Below, in pieces: positions 1 to 8,572 of a stretch of DNA of 46,858 nucleotides. This DNA is from Oscillospiraceae bacterium (GTDB lineage Bacteria > Bacillota > Clostridia > Oscillospirales > CAG-272). A program made the translations under genes and the position numbers. Each line of letters begins with the position of its first letter. The stretch's first letter is position 1. The notes under the pieces were generated by a model that was not told where the DNA came from, did no database searches, and saw only the letters and a program-made list of their open reading frames with translations. The DNA lies in assembly GCA_015065105.1 (NCBI GenBank), contig SVQZ01000020.1, positions 1 through 46,858 on the forward strand. Reading direction: 5' to 3'.

Positions 1-92
1 ATCTCCCGACGAAGTCGGATTTCATCACGAAGTGATTTCATCCCACGAAAGTGGGATTTATCCCGTCCGCAAGGACGGATTTAGTTGAAAAG
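1..92. repeat. Variable-hairpin array, family 1 (left copy)
   Basis: Short hairpins with different stems are joined by a near-constant linker (ATTTCAT, ATTTAT, ATTTA). Stems read CCGAC/GTCGG, CAC/GTG, CCCAC/GTGGG and CCGTCC/GGACGG, with loops of 3-4 bases such as GAA, GAAA and GCAA. Together with the neighbouring tRNA terminator, positions 1-129 are the reverse complement of 46625-46753, with two mismatches that I can find. The array lies downstream of tRNA-Arg(CCG) in that gene's orientation and is cut by the window edge. Confidence 0.8.
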
Positions 93-123
93 AACCCACA
101 CTTGTCATAGACAAATGTGGGTT
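93..123 (-). terminator. tRNA-Arg(CCG) terminator
   Basis: A 14-bp near-perfect stem (93-106 with 110-123, loop ATA) lies just past the CCA end of the minus-strand tRNA. CTTTTC follows it in the direction of transcription. The U-tract is short, but the position is right for a tRNA terminator or processing hairpin. Confidence 0.65.
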
Positions 124-129
124 ATTTTC

Positions 130-206
130 TGGCCCGCCCTACAGGATTTGAACCTGCGGCCAACGGAATCGGAATCCGGTACTCTATCCAGCTGAGCTAA
201 GGGCGG
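130..206 (-). tRNA. tRNA-Arg (anticodon CCG)
   Basis: The reverse strand folds as a 77-nt cloverleaf. The acceptor CCGCCCT pairs with AGGGCGG, followed by discriminator G and an encoded CCA. The D-arm is GCTC/GAGT. The anticodon loop TTCCGAT gives anticodon CCG, which reads arginine CGG codons. The T-arm is GCAGG-TTCAAAT-CCTGT. The outermost anticodon-stem pair (C-T) is mismatched. Confidence 0.95.
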
Positions 207-216
207 ATTTTTATGT

Positions 217-245
217 ATTGTATCATAAAAAAATGAACTTGTAAA
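217..245 (-). promoter_or_regulatory. Promoter of tRNA-Arg(CCG)
   Basis: On the minus strand a -35 TTTACA (240-245) and a -10 TACAAT (217-222) are separated by 17 bp. The -10 lies about 10 bp upstream of the mature tRNA 5' end. Confidence 0.6.
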
Positions 246-267
246 CCTATTTGACAAAATAAATCAA

Positions 268-297
268 AAAAGTCCGTACTTATAAATACGGACTTTT
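268..297 (-). terminator. Terminator of the alanine/glycine symporter gene
   Basis: An 11-bp stem (AAAAGTCCGTA class, 268-278 with 287-297) has an 8-base loop. On the minus strand it is followed by a run of T, 15 bp after the stop codon. Confidence 0.85.
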
Positions 298-312
298 ATG
301 TTGTTATAATCT

Positions 313-1746
313 TTATTTGTTTTTCTTTATTTTCTTAGAAGCTACCGCAACGATGCCCGAGAGAGCAACAAGTGCGATAACATTAGGGATAACCATGAGG
401 TTATTAAACATATCTGCAAGCTCCCAAACAAGGTCTGAAGAGAAGAGAGAACCAAGGAAAATAAAGATAAGAGAAATAACGGTATAAACAGGAGTTGCCT
501 TTTTACCGAAGAGATACTGGAAGTTGATCTTGCCGAAGTAGTTCCAGGAAAGAATGGTAGAGAATGCAAAGAAGAGAAGACAGATAGCAACGAAGATTCC
601 GCCGAAGCCGTCACCGAAGAGACTTTGGAATGCAGCCTGAACCATATTGTTCTTTTCAATACCGAGTGCTTTTGCCGAAGCCGCGAAATCGGTTGTACCG
701 TTCTTTACTACATCTGCAAGTACACCATCACCGGTGTAGAGAGTAGAGATAACAATAAGAGCTGTCATGGTGAGCACAATGAATGTGTCAATAAATACAC
801 CGATCATAGCAACAACACCCTGATCGTGGGGCTTTTCAACCTTTGCAAGAGCGTGTGCGTGAGGTGTGGAACCCATACCGGCTTCGTTAGAGAAGAGACC
901 TCTTTTTACACCTTGTGTAATAGCCGCTGCAATTGCCGCACCGAAAGTACCGCCTAAAATAGCCTGAGGCTGGAATGCAAACTTGAATATCATACCGAAG
1001 GTTTCGGGAATATATTTTGCGCGCAATGCAAGAATTACTATACCGCCGAGGATATAAAGTACTGCCATTACAGGAACGAGCTTTTCTGTTACAGAAGCAA
1101 TTCTCTGAACACCGCCGAGGAAGATGATACCTGCAATAACTGCAACCGCAATACCGATTATCCAACCGTAACCTTCCATTTTAAATGCGGTTTCGCAAGC
1201 ACCTGCTATTGAGTTGGATTGAACCATGGAGCCCATGAATCCAAGGGCGAGAACGATAGCAACTGCAAAGAAGCCTGCAAGGAATTTACCAAATCCGCCC
1301 TTGAATGCGGACTTGATATAGTAAACGGGACCGCCTTCAACACTTCCGTCTTCGTTCACCTTTTTTGTGTGCTGAGCTAAAACTGCCTCTGCATAGATAG
1401 TAGCCATGCCAAAGAATGCGATTATCCACATCCAAAAGATAGCACCGGGGCCGCCTATAAGAATAGCACCGCAGGCTCCTACTATATTACCTGTACCTAC
1501 CTGAGCTGCAATAGCTGTTGCCAAAGCCTGGAAAGAACTTAATCCTCCACTCTGTTTGCCGCCGAAGAACTTAATATTGCCGAATACCCTTTTCATACCC
1601 TCGCCAAAGCAACGCACCTGAACGAATCTTGTGCGGATAGTGAAAAGAAGTCCGCATCCTACCAAAAGAATTATCAAAATGTAATTCGAAAGGTAAGTGT
1701 TAACATTGGCAGCAATGTTTAATAAAAAATCATTGATCTTGTCCAT
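313..1746 (-). CDS. Alanine/glycine:cation symporter (AGCS family)
   Basis: This 477-aa polytopic membrane protein probably imports alanine or glycine with Na+ or H+. The family is recognised from the conserved block with QVGTGNIVGA and GGPGAIFWMW (about residues 85-110) and from SNEAGMGSTPHAHA (about 285-300), both typical of AGCS carriers. About 10-11 hydrophobic segments span the length, which is normal for the family. The ATG is preceded by AAGGAAGG. The upstream leader carries a glycine riboswitch and terminator, which ties expression to glycine and favours glycine or alanine as substrate. B. subtilis AlsT is a family member, but I do not assign that symbol because the substrate is not proven. 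Confidence 0.93.
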   Translation of the reverse strand: MDKINDFLLNIAANVNTYLSNYILIILLVGCGLLFTIRTRFVQVRCFGEGMKRVFGNIKFFGGKQSGGLSSFQALATAIAAQVGTGNIVGACGAILIGGPGAIFWMWIIAFFGMATIYAEAVLAQHTKKVNEDGSVEGGPVYYIKSAFKGGFGKFLAGFFAVAIVLALGFMGSMVQSNSIAGACETAFKMEGYGWIIGIAVAVIAGIIFLGGVQRIASVTEKLVPVMAVLYILGGIVILALRAKYIPETFGMIFKFAFQPQAILGGTFGAAIAAAITQGVKRGLFSNEAGMGSTPHAHALAKVEKPHDQGVVAMIGVFIDTFIVLTMTALIVISTLYTGDGVLADVVKNGTTDFAASAKALGIEKNNMVQAAFQSLFGDGFGGIFVAICLLFFAFSTILSWNYFGKINFQYLFGKKATPVYTVISLIFIFLGSLFSSDLVWELADMFNNLMVIPNVIALVALSGIVAVASKKIKKNK

Positions 1747-1773
1747 ATTAGACCTTCCTTATAAAAAAATAAA

Positions 1774-1792
1774 AGTTACTCAACGAGTAACT
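1774..1792 (-). terminator. Riboswitch-controlled terminator
   Basis: An 8-bp hairpin (AGTTACTC/GAGTAACT, loop of 3) is followed on the minus strand by a T-rich run (TTTTATTTTTTT). It lies between the glycine aptamer and the symporter start codon, so it is the likely expression platform: read-through when glycine is bound. Confidence 0.75.
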
Positions 1793-1796
1793 CCGG

Positions 1797-1910
1797 AAAT
1801 ACTGCAAGGCTTTATCCTGCAACTCTATCCTTTTGCCTGAGAGATTCAGCGTTTTACCGCCTTGCACCTTCGGCACCCATTTAAGAGATTCTCCAGAGTC
1901 CCCTCCGTCT
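1797..1910 (-). ncRNA. Glycine riboswitch aptamer
   Basis: The minus-strand leader carries the glycine aptamer hallmarks: ACTCTGGAGAATCTC near the 5' side, a GGTGCCGAAGGTGCAA hairpin region, then CTGAATCTCTCAGGCAAAAGGA, closed by ACTC/GAGT. One complete aptamer is visible. The TTGCAGG/CCTTGCAG pairing that follows may act as a partial second (ghost) stem. Gly riboswitches commonly control gcv operons and AGCS carriers, consistent with the downstream gene. Confidence 0.9.
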
Positions 1911-1953
1911 TCAGTTATCCTAAAGATTTCATCGGGATTGTTAAGTTTTGAAC

Positions 1954-1982
1954 AGTATATCACATGATTTTACATTTTTCAA
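1954..1982 (-). promoter_or_regulatory. Promoter of the riboswitch-symporter transcript
   Basis: Minus-strand -35 TTGAAA (1977-1982) and -10 TATACT (1954-1959) have a 17-bp spacer. The distance to the aptamer leaves a leader of about 40 nt. Confidence 0.7.
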
Positions 1983-2022
1983 TAGTTTTTTTGAAAATCT
2001 TTTTATAATATTAAATATTTTC

Positions 2023-2051
2023 TTGTTTTTTTCTTTTGTATATGGTAAAAT
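2023..2051 (+). promoter_or_regulatory. Promoter of SDR-nadE-GH3 operon
   Basis: -35 TTGTTT (2023-2028), a 17-bp spacer and -10 TAAAAT (2046-2051) lie about 25 bp upstream of the first start codon. Confidence 0.5.
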
Positions 2052-2075
2052 GAGCGTAATAGTTTGAGGTGGCAT

Positions 2076-2849
2076 ATGAATATTGCAATTATTACGGGCG
2101 CATCCTCCGGTATAGGCAGGGAGTTTGCGCTTCAGATAGATAAAAACAACTCTTTAGACGAGATATGGCTTGTGGCAAGACGCCGTGAAAGGCTTGAAGC
2201 CTTATCAAAGGAGCTGCGTGCCAAAGTAAGGATAGTATCCCTTGATCTTTTAAAGCCGGAAAGCTTTACTGACCTTGAGGGTCTTTTAAAGGCTGAAAGT
2301 CCCCAAATCAGTTATCTTGTGAACGCTTCGGGCTTCGGAGCTATGGGCGATTGGCGGGAGATATCAAACGAAGTACAGATGCAGATGATCGATCTTAACG
2401 TTAAAGCTCTTGTAAGTATTACAAATATTTGTATCCCGTATATGAAAAAGGGAAGCAGTATTATTGAGATGGGCTCTGCATCGGTATTTAACCCTTTACC
2501 TTATTTTAACGTTTATGCTTCTACAAAAAGCTTTGTGCGCCATTACACAAGAGCTCTTCACGAGGAACTGAAGCCGGACGGTATTAACGTAACAGTGGTA
2601 TGTCCGGGTTGGGTAAGAACCGAATTTTTTGACCATACTAACGATGATAACGTCAGGTACAGTCCGAAAAAATACAGTCCCATGGTCGAAGCAACCGACG
2701 TTGTAAGGAGAGCGCTTCGCGATGTGAAGAAAAACAAGGCTCTCAGTATTTACGGTGCATTTACAAAAATGCAGCATATTCTGGCAAAGATACTTCCCCA
2801 CAGCCTTATTATGCGGATCTGGAAGGGAATGCTAAAGGAGAACGAATGA
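2076..2849 (+). CDS. SDR family NAD(P)-dependent oxidoreductase
   Basis: A 257-aa classical short-chain dehydrogenase with a Rossmann fold. Visible motifs are TGASSGIG (residues 7-14) for the dinucleotide, N83-A-S-G, and the catalytic set S134, Y147, K151 in YASTK, followed by PGWVRTEF. The substrate cannot be read from sequence. I chose ATG 2076 over the in-frame TTG at 2064 because GAGGTGG lies just upstream of the ATG and would fall inside the longer version. The stop overlaps the nadE start, so the two are translationally coupled. Confidence 0.9.
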   Translation: MNIAIITGASSGIGREFALQIDKNNSLDEIWLVARRRERLEALSKELRAKVRIVSLDLLKPESFTDLEGLLKAESPQISYLVNASGFGAMGDWREISNEVQMQMIDLNVKALVSITNICIPYMKKGSSIIEMGSASVFNPLPYFNVYASTKSFVRHYTRALHEELKPDGINVTVVCPGWVRTEFFDHTNDDNVRYSPKKYSPMVEATDVVRRALRDVKKNKALSIYGAFTKMQHILAKILPHSLIMRIWKGMLKENE

Positions 2850-3583
2850 TGAATTTTGATGCAGTAAAAATAAAAGACCAGTGCGTTGAATGGATAAGAA
2901 GTTTTTTTGAGGAAAACGGTCCCGGATGTAACGCGGTTATTGGTATTTCGGGCGGTAAGGACAGCTCGGTTGCCGCGGCTCTTTGCGTTGAGGCTCTCGG
3001 TAAGGACAGAGTTATCGGTGTGCTTATGCCGAGCGGTGTTCAGCAGGATATTGATATGGCTTATCTTTTGGTTGACCATCTTGGTATCAAACGTTATGAG
3101 ATAAACGTAAAGGATGCTATAGACGGTATAATATCCGCTTTCCCGAAGGAGCTTGAACTGAGCACACAGACAAGGACTAATATACCTCCGAGAATCAGAA
3201 TGGCGACCCTTTATGCCGTTTCGCAGAGCTGTAACGGAAGAGTTGTGAATACCTGTAATCTTTCGGAGGATTGGGTGGGATATTCCACACGTTACGGTGA
3301 TGCCGCAGGAGATTTCAGCCCTATGTGTAATCTTACCGTTGCCGAGGTCAAGGAGATAGGAAGAGTACTCGGACTCCCTGAGGTTCTTGTTGAAAAGGTG
3401 CCGATAGACGGACTTTGCGGTAAGACCGATGAGGATAATTTAGGCTTCAGCTATGCGGTGCTTGACAGATATATCCGCACAGGCGAGATAGATGATGAAA
3501 AAACAAAGGCAAGAATAGATCACCTTCACGAAAGAAATCTCTTCAAGCTTCAGCTTATGCCAATGTTTAAACCGGAATTTTAA
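2846..3583 (+). CDS. nadE: NAD+ synthase (ammonia-dependent)
   Basis: NadE amidates nicotinic acid adenine dinucleotide to NAD+ using ATP and ammonia, the last step of NAD synthesis. At 245 aa it matches the short, glutaminase-free form. The N-type ATP pyrophosphatase P-loop SGGKDS is at residues 35-40. The LSEDWVGYSTRYGDAAGDF block and GLCGKTDEDNLG near the C-terminus are family signatures. Two adjacent ATG codons (2846, 2849) follow AAAGGAG; either may start. It is the middle gene of a tight three-gene operon and supplies the cofactor class used by the SDR upstream, though that link is only inference. Confidence 0.95.
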   Translation: MMNFDAVKIKDQCVEWIRSFFEENGPGCNAVIGISGGKDSSVAAALCVEALGKDRVIGVLMPSGVQQDIDMAYLLVDHLGIKRYEINVKDAIDGIISAFPKELELSTQTRTNIPPRIRMATLYAVSQSCNGRVVNTCNLSEDWVGYSTRYGDAAGDFSPMCNLTVAEVKEIGRVLGLPEVLVEKVPIDGLCGKTDEDNLGFSYAVLDRYIRTGEIDDEKTKARIDHLHERNLFKLQLMPMFKPEF

Positions 3584-3599
3584 TATAGGAGAATATAAA

Positions 3600-5741
3600 A
3601 TGACAAAACAGGAAATTGAAATTAAAGTAAAAGAACTGCTCGCAGACATGACTCCCGAGGAAAAGATCGGTCAGCTTCTTTACATCAATGCTCCCAGAAC
3701 CTTTGACTGGGGTGAAGAGCTTGAATTTATTGAGAAATACTATGCAGGAAGCGTGGCAAACGATCCCGGTGCGGCTAATTCAAACAGGTTACAGAAAAGA
3801 GTTATGGCGGCTTCTCCCCATAATATTCCCGCACTTCTTTGCGCGGATATTATCTGCGGTTACAGAACGATATTCCCTCAGCCTGTTGCAGAGGCTTGCT
3901 CCTTTGACGTTGAAATGATAGAAAAGAATATGGAATATGTTGCAGAGGAAGCAAAAGCGGCAGGTCTTTCCATGACCTACGCACCTATGATGGATATTGC
4001 CCGCGACCCCAGATGGGGAAGGATCTCCGAGGGTGCAGGCGAGGACCCCTACCTTGGTTCTATAGTTGCTGCGGCAAGAGTAAAGGGTATCAAGAACGCA
4101 GGCGGTATAGCAAGCTGTGCAAAGCACTATATCGGCTACGGTGCCTGCTACGGCGGACGTGACTATGATGCTTCGTATTTGAGTGAACAGGAGCTTCGCA
4201 ATACATATCTTCCTCCCTTCAAGGCGGCAGTTAAGGCAGGAGTTGATACCGTAATGCCCGCGTTTAACGAAACCTTCGGTATCCCCATGCACGCCCATAA
4301 ATACCTTATCGAAGACGTGCTCCGCGGTGAGCTCGGCTTTAAGGGTGCGGTTACCACAGACTATAATGCTATAGACGAGCTTATCAACCACGGTGCGGCT
4401 CATAACAGAGAAGAGGCTTGTCTTAAGGGCTTCAAGGCGGGCTGTGATATCGATACGGGTTCCCTTATATTCCAGGAATACTTAATGAAATTCTATAACG
4501 AAGGCAAGATAACAGACGAAGAGCTTGACGAGCACGCGGCAAGAGTTCTCCGCCTTAAGTTTGAGCTCGGTCTCTTTGAAAAGCATGAGTATGACATCGA
4601 TTACGAAAAGGAGACCTTCCTTTGCGACAGATTTAAGAATCAGGCGAGAATATCAGCGCAGAAGTCAACCGTTCTTCTTAAGAACGAAGGTGATTTCTTC
4701 CCCTTGTCAAGAGATGAAAAGATACTTGTTGTAGGTCAGCTTGCCGATGATATCGACGCTCCGCTCGGTTGGTGGAGAGGTATGGGTGAAGCGCAGGATT
4801 GTACCACCCTTCTTGCGGCAATGAAGGAAAAATCGGATAATATCATCCACGTTGCAGGCGGAAACATCCTCGACGGTGAAGATTTTGACAGAGAAGCCTT
4901 GGCGAAAGCCGCAAAGGAATGCGATAAGATATTTGCCATTGTCGGAGAAGCATCCTATATCAGCGGTGAGGCTCATACGAGAGGTGATATCACTCTTCCC
5001 GGTACACAGACAGCCTTTATTGAATACCTTGCGACCTTAGGAAAGCCTCTTGCAATGGCTGTTATCGCAGGCAGACCCCTTATTATTACCAAGGAAAATG
5101 CGGTGTGTGATGCCGTTCTTTATCCCTGGCAGTTCGGTATTATGGGTCAGGGTGTTGCAGACGTTATCTTTGGTGACGTTATGCCCGAGGGTAAGCTCTG
5201 TGCCTGCCTTCCTTACGATATCGGTCAGATACCGATCTATTATGCGCGTCCCATTACAGGCAGACCCTACCGCGGCGAGGTCGTTGAAATGTCTAAGAAG
5301 GTTAGCTCCTATGCTACCGATTTCACTTGCCATTATATCGATATGCCCAGCGAACCTCTTTATACCTTCGGCCACGGTCTTACCTATACAAAGTTTGAGA
5401 TAGGTACTCCCAAGCCCTTAAAGGATGAATGGAGCATAGGCGAAAGTGTTGAATTTGACGTTGAGGTTGCCAATGTCGGTGAGCGTGACGGACGTCTTAC
5501 TCTTCAGCTCTATATTCATGACGTTGCGGCTGAGATCTGCCGTCCCGTAAAGGAGCTTAAATACGTTGAAAAGGTTGAACTTAAGGCAGGCGAGCGTAAG
5601 AGCGTCCGCGTTGCACTTGCTCCCGAATCCTTTGAATACTATCACTTTGACAATACTCTTTATGCCGATCCCGGCGACTTCCTTATTTATGCATCAGAGG
5701 ATGCCGCACACGGCGAAGCGGTTAAGATAACTCTTAAATAA
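3600..5741 (+). CDS. Glycoside hydrolase family 3 beta-glucosidase
   Basis: A 713-aa enzyme expected to release non-reducing beta-linked glucose (or a related sugar) from oligosaccharides. The N-terminal GH3 barrel (about 15-330) contains RDPRWGRISEGAGEDPYLG (136-154), the KHYIGYG motif (175-181) and TDYNAID with D254 as likely nucleophile. The GH3 C-terminal sandwich covers about 350-590 and a fibronectin III-like domain the last 85 residues. There is no signal peptide, so it should act in the cytoplasm on imported sugars. ATAGGAG precedes the ATG by 8 bases. It is the last gene of the operon and is followed by a strong terminator. Confidence 0.95.
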   Translation: MTKQEIEIKVKELLADMTPEEKIGQLLYINAPRTFDWGEELEFIEKYYAGSVANDPGAANSNRLQKRVMAASPHNIPALLCADIICGYRTIFPQPVAEACSFDVEMIEKNMEYVAEEAKAAGLSMTYAPMMDIARDPRWGRISEGAGEDPYLGSIVAAARVKGIKNAGGIASCAKHYIGYGACYGGRDYDASYLSEQELRNTYLPPFKAAVKAGVDTVMPAFNETFGIPMHAHKYLIEDVLRGELGFKGAVTTDYNAIDELINHGAAHNREEACLKGFKAGCDIDTGSLIFQEYLMKFYNEGKITDEELDEHAARVLRLKFELGLFEKHEYDIDYEKETFLCDRFKNQARISAQKSTVLLKNEGDFFPLSRDEKILVVGQLADDIDAPLGWWRGMGEAQDCTTLLAAMKEKSDNIIHVAGGNILDGEDFDREALAKAAKECDKIFAIVGEASYISGEAHTRGDITLPGTQTAFIEYLATLGKPLAMAVIAGRPLIITKENAVCDAVLYPWQFGIMGQGVADVIFGDVMPEGKLCACLPYDIGQIPIYYARPITGRPYRGEVVEMSKKVSSYATDFTCHYIDMPSEPLYTFGHGLTYTKFEIGTPKPLKDEWSIGESVEFDVEVANVGERDGRLTLQLYIHDVAAEICRPVKELKYVEKVELKAGERKSVRVALAPESFEYYHFDNTLYADPGDFLIYASEDAAHGEAVKITLK

Positions 5742-5753
5742 TAACAAACAAGG

Positions 5754-5788
5754 CTGTCGTAAGCCGGAAATTTTCCGGCTTACGACAG
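5754..5788 (+). terminator. Terminator of SDR-nadE-GH3 operon
   Basis: A long stem (about 15-17 bp, CTGTCGTAAGCCGG paired with its complement) is followed by TCTCTTTT, 12 bp after the GH3 stop codon. Confidence 0.9.
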
Positions 5789-5852
5789 TCTCTTTTCAGA
5801 CAAAAATCAGAAATTATAAGATACATTTTTGCAATTCTTTATTGAATTTTAG

Positions 5853-5880
5853 TTGATTATTTAAAATATAATGGTATAAT
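5853..5880 (+). promoter_or_regulatory. Promoter of the P-type ATPase gene
   Basis: -35 TTGATT (5853-5858) and -10 TATAAT (5875-5880), 16-bp spacer, lie 40 bp upstream of the start codon in AT-rich DNA. Confidence 0.6.
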
Positions 5881-5920
5881 ATAGTATTGTATTTTAATTT
5901 AATATCCTTATGGAGGAAAA

Positions 5921-8512
5921 ATGAACGGTCTTAACGAAAAACAAGTTTTAGAGAGCCGTGAGAAATACGGCAGTAATAAATTACCCGAGCCCAAGCTGAA
6001 AAAATGGTATAATTTTGCTCTTGAGGCATTGAGCGAGAATCTTACAAAGGTTCTTATTATGATAGCTTTGGTACAGTTTGTATTAGCTGTATTGGGTGTT
6101 ATGGAATATTCGGAGCCTGTAATGATAATGCTACTTTTGGGTGTCATCACTGCAATTGCGGTCAAAACAGGCTTGGGGGTACAGAGATCCTCTGAGGAAT
6201 TACGAAAAAAGACCTCGGAGAGATTTTGCGACGTCATAAGAGACGGTAAGCTCCAAAAGATAAATAAGGATGAGCTTGTTGTCGGAGATATCGCTCTTGT
6301 GGGCTTCGGTCAGGAAATATTTGCTGACGGTTACATTATAGACGGTGCGGTTTCCGTAAACAACGCCGCAATAAACGGTGAAAGCGAGGAGTGTAAAAAA
6401 TCTCCCGTTCAGGGTTACGTTCACAGGCGAACCACCTCCACCGATGCCTATACGAATCAGAACTGTCTCTTTGCAGGTACTACCGTAATGTCGGGTGAGG
6501 GTAAAATGATGGTTACCGACGTTGGTGTAAATACCGTAAACGGTGATACACTTGTTAAAATGCAGACCCTTGAAGCTCCGAAAACAGCTCTTGATATAGC
6601 TCTTGACAAATTAAGCGCGTTCATATCCAAATGGGGTACGGGTGCCGCAATAGTTACCTTTATTATCCTTACTGTAACAGGTATTTTAGAGCTTGGCTTA
6701 AAGGAATATTTTACCGGCAATGCCCTTGATATTATACAAAAGATAGCGATAAACCTTTCCGTTGCCTTAACTATAGTTGTAGCGGCTGTGCCGGAGGGAC
6801 TTCCCCTTATAGTCAAGCTTGTTACAAAGCAAAACGTCAAGACCATGGAGCGCTGTAACGTTCTTGCAAAGAATCCCGGTAAGATACCCGAGCTTGCTTA
6901 CGTTAACCTTATCTGTACAGATAAAACGGGTACTCTCACTACAGGTGTTATGTCTCCCAAAACAGTAATTGATCTTAACGGTGAAGAGATAGATTCTCAA
7001 AGTAAACTTTTCTCTGTGCTCAAAGAGAATATTGTTTTAAATAACAGCGCAAATTACGATTCCGAAGGTAATATTACCGGCGGTAACTCTATAGACAGAG
7101 CAATACTTTCCCTTGTTACTCCGCAGGAGGAGGAAGCTATTCTTTCTTCAAATATTTTAAAGATAAAGCAGACCTTTACCAGCACCAACAAATTCTCTGC
7201 CTTTACAAATGAAAATGACCTTACCTACTATAAGGGTGCAACCGAAAGGGTAATTGAAAACTGCACCCATGCTCTTAATTTCAAGGGTGAGAAAGTTGAA
7301 TTTGATGCAAAAGCCGTAAACGAAAAAATAGAGGAGCTTAATTCCCGTTCTATCCGTTGTATTGCCCTTGCTATGGTAAATACTCCTCATACAGAGGACG
7401 TTTTACCCGAAGGTATGACCTTCCTTGCGGTTATCGGCGTTGCCGATCCTATCCGTGCTGAGGTTCCCGATGCGGTAAGAGAAGCTCACGAGGCGGGAAT
7501 ACAGATAATTGAAATTACAGGTGACAATATTGTAACCGCACGTGCAATAGCAAAGGAATGCGGTATATATAAGGAAGGCGACCTTGCGTTAACTAATGCA
7601 GAGTTTGAGGAGCTTACCGATGAAGAGATAAAGAGGATCATCCCAAGGCTTCGTGTAATAGCCCGCTGCTCCCCCAATACAAAGCTCCGTCTTATCAGTC
7701 TTGCACAGGAGATAGGAATGTCTGTTGCCATGACCGGTGACGGTGTAAACGATTCTCCCGCACTTAAGCGTGCCGACGTCGGGTTCGGAATGCAAACGGG
7801 AAGCGACGTTGCAAAACAGGCATCCGACGTTATTCTTACCGATGATAACTTCGCTTCTATAGTAAAGGGGGTGGAGCTTGGAAGAACGTTTATGCATAAT
7901 ATTATGATGTTCCTCGAATTCCAGCTCCCCATAAATATTGCACTTTTGATACTCAGTATGCTCTTCCCGATGATAACGGGCGGTACGGTGCTTCTTGCCT
8001 CTGTGCAGATACTCATAATCAATATAGTAATGGATTCACTCAACTCGCTTTCCTTCGGCGGAGAGCCTCCCAAAAAGGAATATATGGACGAAAGGCCTAT
8101 CAAAAAGGGAAGCGGTCTCTTTATAAGAGGAACAAAAACAAAGATAGCGGTAAGTACCGTTGCGTTTGTTATTACCTATCTGCTCTTTGTGTTCTCACCT
8201 ATCAAAAATCTTTTTGTAACCGAAGAGGTTGCAATGAGTGCAAGATTTGCATTGCTCTGTATAATGGCGGTACTCAATGGTTTTAATATAAGAACTGCGA
8301 GCATGAATCTCTTTAAGGGATTAAATAAAAACAAGCTCTTTGTTCTTATTGCATTCGGTATCTTTGCGGGAGTATTCCTTCTTTGCAGCTTTACGGGCAA
8401 ATTATTGCATCTCGCTCCCCTTAACCTTACACAATGGTTTACCGTATTTGCTTTAGGCTTTGTTGTAATAGCAGTGGATCTTGTAAGAAAATTGGTGTTA
8501 AAATTGAAATAA
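5921..8512 (+). CDS. Calcium-transporting P-type ATPase
   Basis: An 863-aa P2-type cation pump, probably exporting Ca2+. Seen: an N-terminal cation-ATPase domain, two membrane helices at about 42-85, the actuator motif INGES (151-155), PEGLP in M4 (291-295), the phosphorylation motif DKTGTLT with D334, TGDGVNDSPALKRAD in the P domain, and NIVMDSLNSLSFGGEPP in the M6 region. PEGLPL and the M6 block resemble the PMCA-like (IIB) group more than SERCA. No Cys-Pro-Cys motif is present, arguing against heavy metals. It is single-gene, with its own promoter and a terminator shared with the convergent gene. Confidence 0.92.
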   Translation: MNGLNEKQVLESREKYGSNKLPEPKLKKWYNFALEALSENLTKVLIMIALVQFVLAVLGVMEYSEPVMIMLLLGVITAIAVKTGLGVQRSSEELRKKTSERFCDVIRDGKLQKINKDELVVGDIALVGFGQEIFADGYIIDGAVSVNNAAINGESEECKKSPVQGYVHRRTTSTDAYTNQNCLFAGTTVMSGEGKMMVTDVGVNTVNGDTLVKMQTLEAPKTALDIALDKLSAFISKWGTGAAIVTFIILTVTGILELGLKEYFTGNALDIIQKIAINLSVALTIVVAAVPEGLPLIVKLVTKQNVKTMERCNVLAKNPGKIPELAYVNLICTDKTGTLTTGVMSPKTVIDLNGEEIDSQSKLFSVLKENIVLNNSANYDSEGNITGGNSIDRAILSLVTPQEEEAILSSNILKIKQTFTSTNKFSAFTNENDLTYYKGATERVIENCTHALNFKGEKVEFDAKAVNEKIEELNSRSIRCIALAMVNTPHTEDVLPEGMTFLAVIGVADPIRAEVPDAVREAHEAGIQIIEITGDNIVTARAIAKECGIYKEGDLALTNAEFEELTDEEIKRIIPRLRVIARCSPNTKLRLISLAQEIGMSVAMTGDGVNDSPALKRADVGFGMQTGSDVAKQASDVILTDDNFASIVKGVELGRTFMHNIMMFLEFQLPINIALLILSMLFPMITGGTVLLASVQILIINIVMDSLNSLSFGGEPPKKEYMDERPIKKGSGLFIRGTKTKIAVSTVAFVITYLLFVFSPIKNLFVTEEVAMSARFALLCIMAVLNGFNIRTASMNLFKGLNKNKLFVLIAFGIFAGVFLLCSFTGKLLHLAPLNLTQWFTVFALGFVVIAVDLVRKLVLKLK

Positions 8513-8524
8513 CATAACGGAATA

Positions 8525-8557
8525 AAAAAATCCGCGGCTAAATACCGCGGATTTTTT
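8525..8557. terminator. Bidirectional terminator
   Basis: A 13-bp perfect stem (AAAAAATCCGCGG and its complement) has a 7-base loop and is flanked by A and T tracts. It serves both the P-type ATPase (+) and the convergent dehydrogenase (-). Confidence 0.92.
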
Positions 8558-8572
8558 GTGCGCAATTGCGTT

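Noticed and set aside
1-129. Terminal inverted repeats as ends of a plasmid, phage or 46-kb transposon
   Set aside because: The interval carries spo0A, spoIIIA, murA, glyQS and other core genes and no transposase or integrase. The repeats are tRNA-flank elements, and the window most likely stops at an assembly break.
1748-1963. Small minus-strand open frame of 71 codons
   Set aside because: It lies entirely over the glycine riboswitch and its promoter and has no ribosome site.
3789-4403. Long antisense open frame (204 codons) inside the GH3 gene
   Set aside because: It is a shadow of the GH3 coding frame; Cys-rich, without ribosome site or family motifs.
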